A stretch of 64,000 bases of DNA from Foliamicus sp965115835 (GCA_965115835.1 OZ220471.1:1674001-1738000), one strand, 5' to 3'; numbered from the stretch's first letter, positions 39,580 to 51,841 are shown. Program-made: numbers and translations. The notes: generated from the letters alone by a model not told the origin.

Positions 39580-40578
39580 TTATCGGCGTTCGATGGCGCG
39601 GCATCGTTCGAGCAGGTCCACGCCCAAAAGCGCAAGGTAATGCAGCATATCGATAAAGACCCAGTTTTCCGCCAGCTTATCGCCGTCGCGCCGATACATA
39701 TCCACCACGCGCATCTCGGTGGGGCGGTCGGAGGCCGGAAGGCCCATGAACCCGCCGCCCTGCCTGACCCTCAGGTTGGGCCAGCCGAACCACCCGCCGT
39801 AGTTGCCCTCCGCATGCTCCAGGACATGACCGTTGAACACGATGTCGCGCAGCCCTTCGCGAAACGGACCCTGGTGCTGCAACTGGTAGCGCTCGATCGT
39901 ATAGGTGGAGCCGATGCCGGCGGGGCCGAACCAGATCATGTCGTCATGCCAGGTGGAGGCCAATGAGGAGTTGGGGGAGCGGAATCCGTCCTTGTTCGTC
40001 AGGTCGTCGCACATGCGCAGGATGAGTTTCAGGGTTTTCCGGGACTCCAACTCGTCCTGGGGTTCCAGCAGGATGCCGTCCTGGGTCCGGGGCGGCGGAT
40101 GGAGAATGTCCGAACCGGTCTGCATCGGAAGCGGGTTGAGCCCGGCTTGCCGCATCACGCTGACGATGTCGCAGAAGAGCGCTGTTTCCGCAATCCTGCC
40201 GTTTTCGATGCGAAAGAACTCGCAGTAGGGAAGCATGGCCACCTTGCCCGTCGAGGGAATGCCCAGCCAATCGTTGTCGAACAATCCGAAGAACTTGCCC
40301 ATGCTGGCGACCCACAGGGTTCCGTCGATCCGGTTGGGAGCCGCCATGAAAATTTCCTGGCGCCGCTGCATGCGTGGAAACGCCTCGCGCAATGGAAGCC
40401 ACACCTGCTCGGCTATGGAGCCGGCGCCCCGGATCTCGTTGAAGGGGTGAACGCCGCGAAAGCGCAGCCCTTCCCGTCCATGACGGGCAATCACGTCGGC
40501 AATCCGGCGCGCTGGCGCACTCTCGAACTCGGCGAAGTAGCGCCGCACCCGGGTTTTGGCGCCCGCAATATCGCTCAT
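39580..40578 (-). CDS. Two-domain SnoaL/NTF2-like protein, subtype 1
   Basis: 332 residues. N-domain block D-W-L-G-I-P-S-T-G, Y-C-E-F and V-M-R-Q-A-G; C-domain block I-W-F-G-P-A-G-I-G. I chose ATG at 40578, with GGAAGG just upstream; the longer frame to 40749 reads into a low-information upstream region. First gene of the pair with 38545-39579. A 298-base stretch between this start and the 5S gene holds only the rRNA terminator and no other feature I can see. Confidence 0.75.
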   Translation of the reverse strand: MSDIAGAKTRVRRYFAEFESAPARRIADVIARHGREGLRFRGVHPFNEIRGAGSIAEQVWLPLREAFPRMQRRQEIFMAAPNRIDGTLWVASMGKFFGLFDNDWLGIPSTGKVAMLPYCEFFRIENGRIAETALFCDIVSVMRQAGLNPLPMQTGSDILHPPPRTQDGILLEPQDELESRKTLKLILRMCDDLTNKDGFRSPNSSLASTWHDDMIWFGPAGIGSTYTIERYQLQHQGPFREGLRDIVFNGHVLEHAEGNYGGWFGWPNLRVRQGGGFMGLPASDRPTEMRVVDMYRRDGDKLAENWVFIDMLHYLALLGVDLLERCRAIERR

Positions 40579-40831
40579 GCGCCTTCCGTTCGACGCCGCG
40601 CCCGTTCCCGCCCGCATCGAAGCAGGCAAACGGTCCTGTGGCGGGACAACAAGGTCATCGCTTCGGGTCCGACCAGCACCGAATCGACCGGGGTTGCGGA
40701 TCGCAAATCGCCTGTTCCGCCGAACCGGGCGCGAGCGGTGACTTCGCAAATTCTCATGCCTTACCTGTTCAGGACTCGACCAAGGCCCGGGCGGACAAGC
40801 CCGGGGGCGCTACCGCAGCGCACGATTATAC

Positions 40832-40863
40832 AAAAACCGCCCCGGAGCATGGCTGCGGGGTGG
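40832..40863 (-). terminator. Intrinsic terminator of the rRNA operon
   Basis: On the minus strand CCACCCCG and CGGGGCGG (plus positions 40856-40863 and 40837-40844) form a stem followed by TTTTT (40832-40836), 13 bases after the 5S 3' end. Confidence 0.85.
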
Positions 40864-40876
40864 TTCGGGAAGAAAT

Positions 40877-40993
40877 GCCTGGCGGTGACCTACTCTCGCG
40901 CGGGGAGACCCCGAACTACCATCGGCGCTGAACGTTTTCACTTCCGAGTTCGGAATGGAATCGGGTGGGACCCGTCCGCTATTGCCACCAGGC
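40877..40993 (-). rRNA. rrf: 5S ribosomal RNA
   Basis: 117 bases on the minus strand. The complementary ends GCCTGG and CCAGGC form helix I, and the internal sequence CCGAACTCGGAAGTGAAA is the conserved loop B/C region of bacterial 5S RNA. It lies 89 bases downstream of the 23S gene. Confidence 0.95.
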
Positions 40994-41082
40994 GAAAAAG
41001 ATGGCGCGTCCCCGCAATGGGGACGCGCCCAGGATATGTTCCATGCACTGCCTGTCGAACCCGGGAATGCTTCGGTGTGACG

Positions 41083-43997
<2,915 letters not shown>

Positions 43998-44187
43998 ACG
44001 CCACCCGAAACATTCCCCATGCGGAGCCGTCCGGGAGCGTGTGAAATAACCACGCGAATGCAGTTCCCACAAGTTCAACAATGCACGGCAAGAACCGCCT
44101 CGCTGGAGGCTGATCCTGCCTTTATGCAATGGAACAATCCTGTTTGTAAAAGCGCAGCGCGGCGGCAAGGCCGCGCCTGAAAAAAAC

Positions 44188-44263
44188 TGGTGGAGCTGAT
44201 CGGGTTCGAACCGACGACCTTCTGCTTGCAAAGCAGACGCTCTCCCGGCTGAGCTACAGCCCC
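44188..44263 (-). tRNA. tRNA-Ala (TGC)
   Basis: 76-base cloverleaf on the minus strand beginning GGGGCTGTAGCTC, anticodon TGC in CTTTGCAAG, T-loop GGTTCGAACC, and CCA encoded in the gene. Between tRNA-Ile and 23S. Confidence 0.96.
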
Positions 44264-44328
44264 GGGGGCAGCAAAGAAGGCCGTGTCGAGTCCCGGCTAC
44301 TCCCTGAATGTTGCGGTCTGCTCCTGAC

Positions 44329-44405
<77 letters not shown>

Positions 44406-44466
44406 GCGCGCGAGACACGCGAAAGAGCGCGCCCCCTCGCAGGGGCGCACACAAAAATGCGTGCCG

Positions 44467-44479
44467 TTGTAAAAGAACA
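44467..44479 (-). promoter_or_regulatory. boxA-like antitermination element
   Basis: The minus strand reads TGTTCTTTTACAA, 11 of 13 positions matching the rRNA boxA sequence TGCTCTTTAACAA. It lies in the transcribed leader between the promoter and tRNA-Ile. A second boxA-like TGCGCTTTTACAA lies in the tRNA-Ala/23S spacer near 44140-44155. Confidence 0.55.
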
Positions 44480-44514
44480 AGGCCCGGCGCATCCTTCACG
44501 CCAAGCGAACGACC

Positions 44515-44542
44515 ATTCTAATTGATTTCGGCCTCTCGTCAA
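44515..44542 (-). promoter_or_regulatory. Promoter of the 16S-less rRNA operon
   Basis: On the minus strand TTGACG (44537-44542) and TAGAAT (44515-44520) are separated by 16 bases, each one mismatch from the sigma-70 consensus. It points at tRNA-Ile, about 110 bases away. The insertion sequence's target duplication begins at its upstream edge, so any AT-rich UP element has been displaced. Confidence 0.65.
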
Positions 44543-44550
44543 CATGATGG
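44542..44550. repeat. Target-site duplication, left copy
   Basis: ACATGATGG directly left of the insertion sequence; the same nine bases follow its right end at 46174-46182. Confidence 0.9.
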
Positions 44551-46173
44551 CAGCAATTCCCGCCAAATTTGACATGTGAGTGATTTCAGGGGTTTTGGGC
44601 GGTTCGAGAAGAAGTTCTTCGCAAACTTTTCATCCGAAAACCGTATGATTCGAGCGATTGTTGGAGTACAGGGGATGAACCATGTCCAAGATCCAGTTTC
44701 GCAAGACGCTCAGTGCCCCGGGATTGCTCCGGGTGGTGCGCGGTTGTTTCGATCGCATTGAGGATCCGGTTGCGAGCCGTGGCCTGCCCCTGACGGACTG
44801 TCTGATGTCGGCGCTGGCGATGTTTGGGCTGAAGTATTCGTCGCTGTTGAGTTTTGAGCAGGACGCACGGGGCGAGGAGCGCACCCGGTCGAACTTGAGA
44901 AGCCTCTATGGGGTGGAGCGCGCGCCGTCGGATACAACCATGCGCGAGCGACTGGATGAAGTGGATCCGCGCTCGCTGCGGCGGGCCTTCAAGCGCGTGT
45001 TTGCGGCGTTACAGCGTGGCGGGGGGCTGCGGGACTTCACCTGGCTAGACGATCATTATCTGTTGTCGGTGGACGGCACGGGCTACTTCTCCTCGCAGAA
45101 GGTGCATTGCGCTCATTGTTGCGAGCGGCGTCACCGGGACGGTCGTGTGACCTACTATCACCAGATGCTGGGTGCGGTGCTGGTGCATCCGGAGCATCGC
45201 GAGGTGTTTCCGCTGGCGCCGGAGCCGATCCTGCGCGCGGACGGTTCGCGCAAGAACGACTGCGAGCGCAACGCGGCCAAGCGTCTGCTGCGGGATGTGC
45301 GGCGCGAGCATCCGCATCTGAAGCTGTTGGTGGTGGAGGATGCGTTGGCCTCGAACGGTCCGCACATCCGGCTGTTGCAGGAATTGGACCTGCGCTTTGT
45401 GCTGGGGGTGAAGCCGGGCGACCATGCGGAGTTGTTTCACTGGGTGGCTTCGGTGATGGCGACGCGGGTTGTCGAGACCCAAGGCGAGGACGGTGTGCGG
45501 CGGCGGTATCGCTTTCTCAACGGTGTGCCGCTCAACGACGCGAATTTCGACCTGGAGGTGAACTTTCTGGAGTGTTGGGAAACCACCCCCAAGGGTCGGG
45601 AGCGGCACTTTAGTTGGGTTACGGACATCAAGATCACGGAATCGAATGTGGAAGCGCTGATGCGTGCCGGTCGGGCGCGTTGGCGCATTGAGAACGAGAC
45701 CTTCAACACCCTGAAGAACCAAGGCTACGGCTTTGAGCATAACTTTGGCCACGGCAAGCGGCATCTGGCGACGGTATTTTCCGGTTTGACGATGCTGGCT
45801 TTTTTGATCGACCAGATTCAGCAGCGCTGCTGTGCGCTGTTTGGGGCGGCACGGGAGCGGGAGGGTCGTCCGAAATACTTCTGGGAACGGTTGCGCCGCT
45901 TGTTTCTGGAGTTCTTCATTACCGGCTGGGAGGCCCTGTATCAGGCCATCGCCTTCGGCCACCACCCAACCGAACTGGCGCCCTTCGACACCTCCTGACC
46001 CCATCGCCGTGGTCGGGTGTGCGACGAGCGGGTTCTTCAGGGAAACAGCGTAGCCAAACCACTTATCCGGCGCCGGCCGGAGGGGTAGCCTTCCCCAACT
46101 GATCCGCCAACCGGCCATCCGCACCAGAATGCCACCCCATCAGCACCACAAAATGGCTTGGCGGGAATTGCTG
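44551..46173 (+). mobile_element. Insertion sequence, complete, IS4-like transposase
   Basis: 1623 bp bounded by perfect 16-bp inverted repeats (CAGCAATTCCCGCCAA at 44551-44566 and its complement at 46158-46173) and a 9-bp target duplication. The single transposase gene fills most of the element. The duplication proves a simple insertion between the rRNA promoter and the DUF2235 remnant. A degraded 3' piece of the same element family lies at 56410-56656 in the opposite orientation. Confidence 0.93.
44682..45998 (+). CDS. DDE transposase of the insertion sequence
   Basis: 438-residue DDE transposase. Candidate catalytic residues are the aspartate in S-V-D-G-T-G-Y-F near 125, the aspartate in V-V-E-D-A-L-A near 215, and the glutamate in W-R-I-E-N-E-T-F-N-T-L-K-N-Q-G-Y near 335 (the E of a YREK-like block). 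Two CxxC-like pairs (H-C-A-H-C-C) follow the first aspartate. It is intact, so the element may be active. The exact family is unresolved: the fold is IS4-superfamily, but a 9-bp duplication is shorter than in typical IS4. Confidence 0.85.
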   Translation: MSKIQFRKTLSAPGLLRVVRGCFDRIEDPVASRGLPLTDCLMSALAMFGLKYSSLLSFEQDARGEERTRSNLRSLYGVERAPSDTTMRERLDEVDPRSLRRAFKRVFAALQRGGGLRDFTWLDDHYLLSVDGTGYFSSQKVHCAHCCERRHRDGRVTYYHQMLGAVLVHPEHREVFPLAPEPILRADGSRKNDCERNAAKRLLRDVRREHPHLKLLVVEDALASNGPHIRLLQELDLRFVLGVKPGDHAELFHWVASVMATRVVETQGEDGVRRRYRFLNGVPLNDANFDLEVNFLECWETTPKGRERHFSWVTDIKITESNVEALMRAGRARWRIENETFNTLKNQGYGFEHNFGHGKRHLATVFSGLTMLAFLIDQIQQRCCALFGAAREREGRPKYFWERLRRLFLEFFITGWEALYQAIAFGHHPTELAPFDTS

Positions 46174-46182
46174 ACATGATGG
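46174..46182. repeat. Target-site duplication, right copy
   Basis: ACATGATGG directly right of the insertion sequence, identical to 44542-44550. Confidence 0.9.
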
Positions 46183-46443
46183 CGAGCTTTCGAGCTACAG
46201 CAGTTCTTGTGTTGGCTAGCGCGCTGAATGCAAGGCGTTCTCCATCGAAACAGCCGCATCCGGCAGGCGGAAAGCCGGCCCCGCAGGCTGACGGCAACCG
46301 TAACGGCTTCTGGGCGGACCCCGGAAATACGGGCGGGCCAAAGACGATGAGCGGCGGTGAGGGCCGGAAACCGGCTACCGATGAGCTCCGGGCTTGCCGC
46401 CAGCCCGGCTATTTCACGGACCGCCCGAAGGCGGGCGCCGGCA

Positions 46444-47061
46444 TTACGTGGTGTTCGGCCACACCGGCAAGCCGTCTTCCAGCGCGCGTATCAGGTTGCG
46501 GGGCCTGTAGGGCAAGCTGCCGGGATTGCCGGCGAAGCGCTTGCCGATGGCCTCCACGGCGCTTGCGTGAGCACATTCGCCCGGAACGAACTCGCCGCTG
46601 TGGCGTATGTCCCCATGCTGGCTGGCGCCGATTTCGCGCTCGTATGGCCGCACACGCAAGGCGCGCAGCGCCTGGTATCCCGGCGAGAAGGAGTCTTCCA
46701 ACCTGCACTGGTGCGCCGGCGGCGGGGTCATGCCGGCAATCGGGCGGGTAAACCCAAGGCCGTGATTGGCGGCGCGCTCCGACAGCCAGACGAGCGCAAT
46801 GTCCGACAGTCCGCAGTGCCGGTAGCCGCCGCCGATGTTCGAGTGTACGCCGGCGAACCAGGCCTGCGCGACCGTCTGGCCCTCCGCCGGAGCGCCGGTC
46901 CACAGGACCGGCTGGAAGGGCCGGCGGCGTTCGTCGACGGCCAGCGCCTGATAGGCGTTGCGTACATGCCTGCCGAGTTGCGCATTGTGGAAGGACACTC
47001 GCCTTCGGGTCAAACGACCCAGAAACGGCGTGGGCGCGCCGAGCGCTCCCACCGTATCCCA
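46444..47061 (-). pseudogene. DUF2235 hydrolase, 5' part lost
   Basis: The remaining 206 codons are the C-terminal part of a DUF2235 (T6SS Tle1-like alpha/beta hydrolase) protein: W-D-T-V-G-A-L-G, then F-H-N-A-Q-L-G, then W-F-A-G-V-H-S-N-I-G-G-G-Y, the family's conserved segments. Homology begins exactly at the tryptophan codon 47059-47061; the next bases upstream belong to the repeat that starts cassette 1 and bring an in-frame stop two codons on. The nucleophile-serine half is missing, so the product cannot be active. The insertion of the cassette, or a deletion at its edge, broke the gene. Confidence 0.85.
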
Positions 47062-47242
47062 TATGTGTTATTTTTTATAACCCACTGTGATAAGAGGAAT
47101 TTTAATACCTTGCTCTTTTACAGTAAGCAATTCGCAAGCGGACTGGATGAAATGGCCGCGCACTCCTGAGCGGCTCTGACAACGGTAAACCTCTTGCCGA
47201 ACGGGGGCGATGGGCAAACTTTCGATCAAGCCGTGGAGCATC
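47061..47242. repeat. Left-end repeat of cassette 1 (L1)
   Basis: About 182 bases resembling 56662-56841. The first ~120 bases are about 90 percent identical by eye (starting ATATGTGTTATTTTTTATAA), then similarity drops and returns in AGCCGTGGAGCATC (47229-47242). It starts exactly where the DUF2235 gene is cut. Its first bases contain a short inverted repeat (GTTAT-N5-ATAAC). Confidence 0.8.
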
Positions 47243-47362
47243 TGATACGCACACTCTAGAAGCCCTTTCTGCCAGCATCAAGGTACATCGTTTGAAACAA
47301 TCGCCGCAGGAGGCTTCTACTGTCAGAATCAAATCCAATCAACCATGACTTCCGCACAAAGG

Positions 47363-50300
47363 TCAATCTCTCCTTCGGAATCCCGGGGGCGGCGACTTGA
47401 ATTTCGTACTTGCCGACCTTTTTTCCTGCCATTCTTGGGCAGACAGCATGACGGCCTTCTTCACACCCTCCCTCTGCTCACACAGCAGTTCCTTGACCGG
47501 TAGTGCGGCATCTGCTGTCAACACCAACTCCCGGCCGCGAAGCCGGGCCAATTCCCGCTCATGGGCCCGTCGTGGAGTCCAGAGGAACGATCCTCCGTAT
47601 CGACCGTGATTCACCGACACCACATTGACATAGTTCTCGTACGCGCGCACCCAAGTAAGCGAGTCGAACAGTTCCACATCCTTGTTGAATCCAACCATCA
47701 GCAAGTGCAGTAATTCGCCCCGCAGCGCTCGCCAAGGCGCCGCATCAATCAGGTCTGCACAGATTGCCACGGTGAAATCTCCCCACTCGGGATGCACGAA
47801 TCGATACCACCGTAGCCCCCGAAACATCCGCCACTTCGTGCATGACACCTTCGTCGACAGCATATGCGCCAGACCATCCTCTTTGTGCGCCGCCACAGGC
47901 TTTCGGACACGGAACCACCGCACAGCTGGTGGTCCGCGGCCATCGCCAATCGGCACAATCAACTCTGCCTCATTTACGAAATATACCCGGCTCGGCGTGA
48001 ACCATTTGGGCGGACGAAAAGCAGGTCTCAGCGTACGCCAGTAGAGCCCCGCGACCGCTCCTTTGCCCTCATTCCGCACGAGACCTCGCAGGCTTTCGAC
48101 CTCCTGCTGCGGGATTGCCAGTTCTGGGAGCACCACCAAACGTGAGCCCGCATTATCACCCTGTGCTGGCGCGAGGAATACGTTGGAAACCTGTTCGATC
48201 ATCGCGTTCGCCGTGGCCGAAGAAATCGCCGGGAATCGCTTCACGACCTCTTTCCGGGTCGGCCATTCCGTCACTTGGCCGACGCGTACGACCAGTTCAT
48301 CCATGATTGAATTTTTCGCAACTCGCAGCTCGGACGGCAAATCCGGACCCCGCAAATCGCTCGCCGGTCGAATCGTCCTGACAAGCTCCAAGTCGGGGCG
48401 CAAGGACAAACCAACATCAATCCGTTCGGGCAGAAAGTCTTCCCAAGAAACAGTCTCGCGCGACCAGCCAGCCAAAGCCTCGAAGAGGCGGACTCCGGCT
48501 TCCGTTACGTCCGACCCCGATGATTCACTCCAGCGCAGGATCTTTTCAATCGACTTCCATGCCTCAGAGGGTAGGTGAATTCGAGAACGCCATGTCCATC
48601 GGTCCTCAAATGGCGTGCTTCGGACCCCCCGATATGTCAAAGAGTCGAGAATTCGCTCGGCGCCATCCAGCGCCGTCAGCAGGAGTAGCACATCGCAGTA
48701 CAGCACGTAGCTGTTCACATGTACTTCGCTTGGGGGCGCTGATACGAACGGCCGATAGAACGCGGCATTTGGCATCACTTCCCATGACATCGACCTCTTC
48801 ATGGACAGTGGCTGTTCGGTCGGTCTTGGTTCGTACTCCGGGATGAGTTGCCATAGGCGACCAGCGGCCAAGGCTCCTTTTACATCTTCGATCACCCACG
48901 TGAGCGGCCCTTGGCCGGGTGCCCATCCGTTCGGCGGCGGCTGCTGGCGTACGCCCCGGAGCAGCGCTGCAGCAATGCGGCTGGGAAGTCCTTCCGCCGG
49001 CGTCTCCCATGCTGTCATTGGCCAGTCGCCCAACCCGGCGTGTTCCTCCGGTGTGCCCCACAAAAGCCTGTGCACGGTCGGCGAGTTCGCTGGAGTCGCC
49101 TCCTGACCGACGATGACATGCCGCGCGCGGGCGTAGTCGTGCAACAGGAAGGCATCGCGCCAGAGGGCCTCCGGGTCAGTACGCATCAGAGGAATCGCCC
49201 GGGTTGCCAGCGCCGCCCCAATCCACTCGAAGCAGCCAAGGGTGAGCCCCGCCGCCAGAACGCCCTGCGCATCATTCCCGGCCTGCGAAATGCGTGATCG
49301 GTCGGGCGCGGGGAAGAGCACGCGGCCCAACTCATCACTCCAATGACCCAACTGCACATTTGCCAGTGCCCACTTGTCCAACTTCCGACTGCGTCGCGTC
49401 CCCGTCTCCTGTAGCTTTCGAAATCTGGACAAGAGCTCCTTCGCTCGCGGCATTTTCTCGAGTCGTGCGGTTACCGGCACCCGCAATACCGGTCCCGGCC
49501 CCGTGGTGCTTCGCCAAGCTTGGGCGAGCTCCACCGTCGAGTGAACCGCCAATATCGCTCCGACAAACTCGTCCAGCTCCCATGACCCAATATCTTCAGC
49601 GCTTGCTGCCGGATACAGCACATTCACCCAGTGATCGATCTGGCCCAATGACGCCGCCACTTCCGCGTGCCCACCTTCCGCCACGGCTCGCGTGGTCCAG
49701 AGAAAAGGTGGAGGCACCCACGGAGCTAACCCTTCAACGACCAGCCGTGCAGCATGCCGCTCCAATTCCCGGACTACTTGCGCCAGCGCACGCCAGAACG
49801 CTGCTCGGATGAATGACAGATAAAGTTTCTTCCAACCGTCACAGCGCTCATCTTTGTGGCCGTCGTCCGCATCGGTTTCCGGCCATGCGTACAGCCACAC
49901 CCCCGAGCCTTGCTGGCTCTCCACACATGCGATTCGACGTAGCTGATTGGTCAGCCAATCTGACGCTTCCTGATCGGTACTTCCCTCGCTTCCCGAATCG
50001 TCAAGCGGTCGTCGGGCCGCCCCGCGGACCACCGCTCGCCAGATCGCAAACTTCCATGGCGTTCGATCCAGTACGAATCCGATCGTCTCCCGGATCCGGC
50101 GCAACTTCCGATGCTGCTCCCCTGTCTCCCGAGCGGTAGGCAACCAAGCCCGAACAAGCCGGTTGACGGAGAACGCACGGCGCGTGTCTGGCCGCACCTG
50201 CTCGTCCTCAATGTCGAAACGCGCCAGCTCGTGCAGCCGCGCCAAGTGATCCCGGGCTCCCTCACCGAACCGCTGGCGAAGCGTATCCGTTCCCATGTCG

Positions 50301-51778
50301 CTCAGCAGTTCCACCAGACTCGTAACGAACGGACCGACATCTCCTTGCTCGATCGCGCTGCGCTCCAGCGCCTCGCGCTGTACCGCAAGCTCGTCGCTGC
50401 TCAATATTGCCGCCCACCAGCTCGATACCAACGCAGTCTCGTGCTCTTGCACACGCGGCGGTAACGGTTGTTTGCACTTCTCGCAATGTTCCCAGCCATA
50501 CTCCAAGAGAAATTTGTCAACTACATCGCGCACCGCGTCCGGCTTGAGCTTCTTGAAGTTGATGCAAATGTTGGAGACTTCATTCGGTTTAGCAAGCGAA
50601 GTCACTTCAACTCCCGACAATGCTCCGTGAACTGCTTCGATCAGGGACAGGAGGCCGCCCGGCGATTGGGACAGTACGTACATATCGTCGGCGAACCTGA
50701 TAATCGCCCCGCGTTTTTCCCCCGAGGTGCTTTTCAGGTAGGAGTAGATGCTTCGGTCTGCCTCCAGAAGCGCCACGTTGAACAACATCCCGGAGATTGC
50801 AAGTCCTGTGGGAATCCCGTCGTACGGCTCGGCTACTCTCGGAAACGGGTGATTCCGTGGAGGGACCCAAGCGTTTCTTGGGATTCCGCAGGGGTCCAAC
50901 GTCACTTCGTCCAAAGCCTTCGTCAACCGATGCCCAATTTCCAATCGAACATCCTCAACGCAAAGCGCTTCCAATACCGGTTTCGGACAGCCTTCGAACT
51001 TGACCGTTGGCGAGAAAAGGCCCATCAATGTCCCGTCTGCCGTTATTTTGACCAGCCGTCGCAGCGCTTGCTCCATGGCCCTGGCGAGCCGATTGATGCG
51101 CACGGACGGATACGCCAGCTCGATATCCAAGGCCGCCCAGAACGCTCGTGACGTGTCAGGTGTTCCCTTCCACCACGCCTCACCCGTCCACGGCGGTAAC
51201 ATCTCTGATCCGTAGTCCTTGGGAATTTGTACCCGGCCCGATTCGTCTTCCGCAGGCAGCGCCGCCTTCGTCATTCGGGCCACCGTCCAATGCGCCACGC
51301 GCCGAAACAGTCCATGAGATCGCGGGTAGGAAAGGAAGGTCCTGTCAGTTAGCAACGGGTACGGACGGTGGATCCACCCTGCCGGTTCTGCCCGATGATT
51401 CCAGACGATTGGCCGGTACCAACGATTTCCGAATGCGAAATTCGCGACCTGTGCATCAAGGATTGGCCCCAACGCAACCATATGGGCCATGAACGCCACC
51501 TGATCCCGCACCGTCGGCATGATGTAGTGTCTCAGCCGCGCACCCTTCTTCGGGTAAGGAACCTGTCGCCATTGTTCCGGCTTCCAGCGATTGTCGCGTA
51601 ACGCCTCCGCCAACTCTCGCAGCATTGCCTCGGGATGCAGCCGCCATCGGGACAGCTCTGGCTGCGGCGCCAGATCCCCGCTTCTGTACCAGGATTCCAC
51701 ACGCATCCAGGCACCCTGCAGAATCACCGGATTCCCGAGCACATCCGCCGCCTTCCGTGCGTTGTTTTCCGGGTTCAT
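47363..51778 (-). CDS. Reverse transcriptase-nitrilase (DRT type 1 / UG1-like)
   Basis: 1471 residues. The N-terminal ~400 hold a reverse transcriptase of the unknown-group type: motif A with aspartate 218 (A-L-D-I-E-L-A-Y), motif B G-I-P-T-G-L-A-I-S-G-M-L-F-N near 321-334, and the catalytic F-A-D-D at 362-365. A middle part of about 800 residues is helical and unrecognised, with C-x-x-C near 455. The last ~250 residues are a nitrilase/CN-hydrolase domain: glutamate 1219 in PELAIP, a lysine around 1299-1310 and cysteine 1340 in AICADLID. This order matches defence-associated reverse transcriptases of type 1, which block phage. Divergent from the kinase. A relic of a second copy lies just upstream. 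Confidence 0.88.
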   Translation of the reverse strand: MNPENNARKAADVLGNPVILQGAWMRVESWYRSGDLAPQPELSRWRLHPEAMLRELAEALRDNRWKPEQWRQVPYPKKGARLRHYIMPTVRDQVAFMAHMVALGPILDAQVANFAFGNRWYRPIVWNHRAEPAGWIHRPYPLLTDRTFLSYPRSHGLFRRVAHWTVARMTKAALPAEDESGRVQIPKDYGSEMLPPWTGEAWWKGTPDTSRAFWAALDIELAYPSVRINRLARAMEQALRRLVKITADGTLMGLFSPTVKFEGCPKPVLEALCVEDVRLEIGHRLTKALDEVTLDPCGIPRNAWVPPRNHPFPRVAEPYDGIPTGLAISGMLFNVALLEADRSIYSYLKSTSGEKRGAIIRFADDMYVLSQSPGGLLSLIEAVHGALSGVEVTSLAKPNEVSNICINFKKLKPDAVRDVVDKFLLEYGWEHCEKCKQPLPPRVQEHETALVSSWWAAILSSDELAVQREALERSAIEQGDVGPFVTSLVELLSDMGTDTLRQRFGEGARDHLARLHELARFDIEDEQVRPDTRRAFSVNRLVRAWLPTARETGEQHRKLRRIRETIGFVLDRTPWKFAIWRAVVRGAARRPLDDSGSEGSTDQEASDWLTNQLRRIACVESQQGSGVWLYAWPETDADDGHKDERCDGWKKLYLSFIRAAFWRALAQVVRELERHAARLVVEGLAPWVPPPFLWTTRAVAEGGHAEVAASLGQIDHWVNVLYPAASAEDIGSWELDEFVGAILAVHSTVELAQAWRSTTGPGPVLRVPVTARLEKMPRAKELLSRFRKLQETGTRRSRKLDKWALANVQLGHWSDELGRVLFPAPDRSRISQAGNDAQGVLAAGLTLGCFEWIGAALATRAIPLMRTDPEALWRDAFLLHDYARARHVIVGQEATPANSPTVHRLLWGTPEEHAGLGDWPMTAWETPAEGLPSRIAAALLRGVRQQPPPNGWAPGQGPLTWVIEDVKGALAAGRLWQLIPEYEPRPTEQPLSMKRSMSWEVMPNAAFYRPFVSAPPSEVHVNSYVLYCDVLLLLTALDGAERILDSLTYRGVRSTPFEDRWTWRSRIHLPSEAWKSIEKILRWSESSGSDVTEAGVRLFEALAGWSRETVSWEDFLPERIDVGLSLRPDLELVRTIRPASDLRGPDLPSELRVAKNSIMDELVVRVGQVTEWPTRKEVVKRFPAISSATANAMIEQVSNVFLAPAQGDNAGSRLVVLPELAIPQQEVESLRGLVRNEGKGAVAGLYWRTLRPAFRPPKWFTPSRVYFVNEAELIVPIGDGRGPPAVRWFRVRKPVAAHKEDGLAHMLSTKVSCTKWRMFRGLRWYRFVHPEWGDFTVAICADLIDAAPWRALRGELLHLLMVGFNKDVELFDSLTWVRAYENYVNVVSVNHGRYGGSFLWTPRRAHERELARLRGRELVLTADAALPVKELLCEQREGVKKAVMLSAQEWQEKRSASTKFKSPPPGFRRRD

Positions 51779-51841
51779 GAGTCCACTTGCCTCTATCGCT
51801 CCTTAGCCGCTTCAATGGTTTCTTCGACCAGCAATGAGGAT

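Noticed and set aside
40825..40830. TATAAT on the minus strand just after the rRNA terminator, as a promoter for the SnoaL pair
   Set aside because: No acceptable -35 box at 15-19 bases; it overlaps the terminator's T-run context.
44406..47061. A 16S rRNA gene or its 3' end
   Set aside because: I searched for the conserved 3' end (AAGGAGGTGATCC on the plus strand) and other 16S blocks and saw none.
46158..47169. Plus-strand open frames opposite the DUF2235 remnant
   Set aside because: The minus strand carries the conserved W-F-A-G-V-H-S-N motif, so the plus frames are shadows.
47102..47338. Short open frames over L1 and L2 that share the peptide R-L-R-I-A/S-Y-C-K-R-A-R
   Set aside because: The shared peptide only reflects DNA similarity of the repeats; flanking codons are unrelated.
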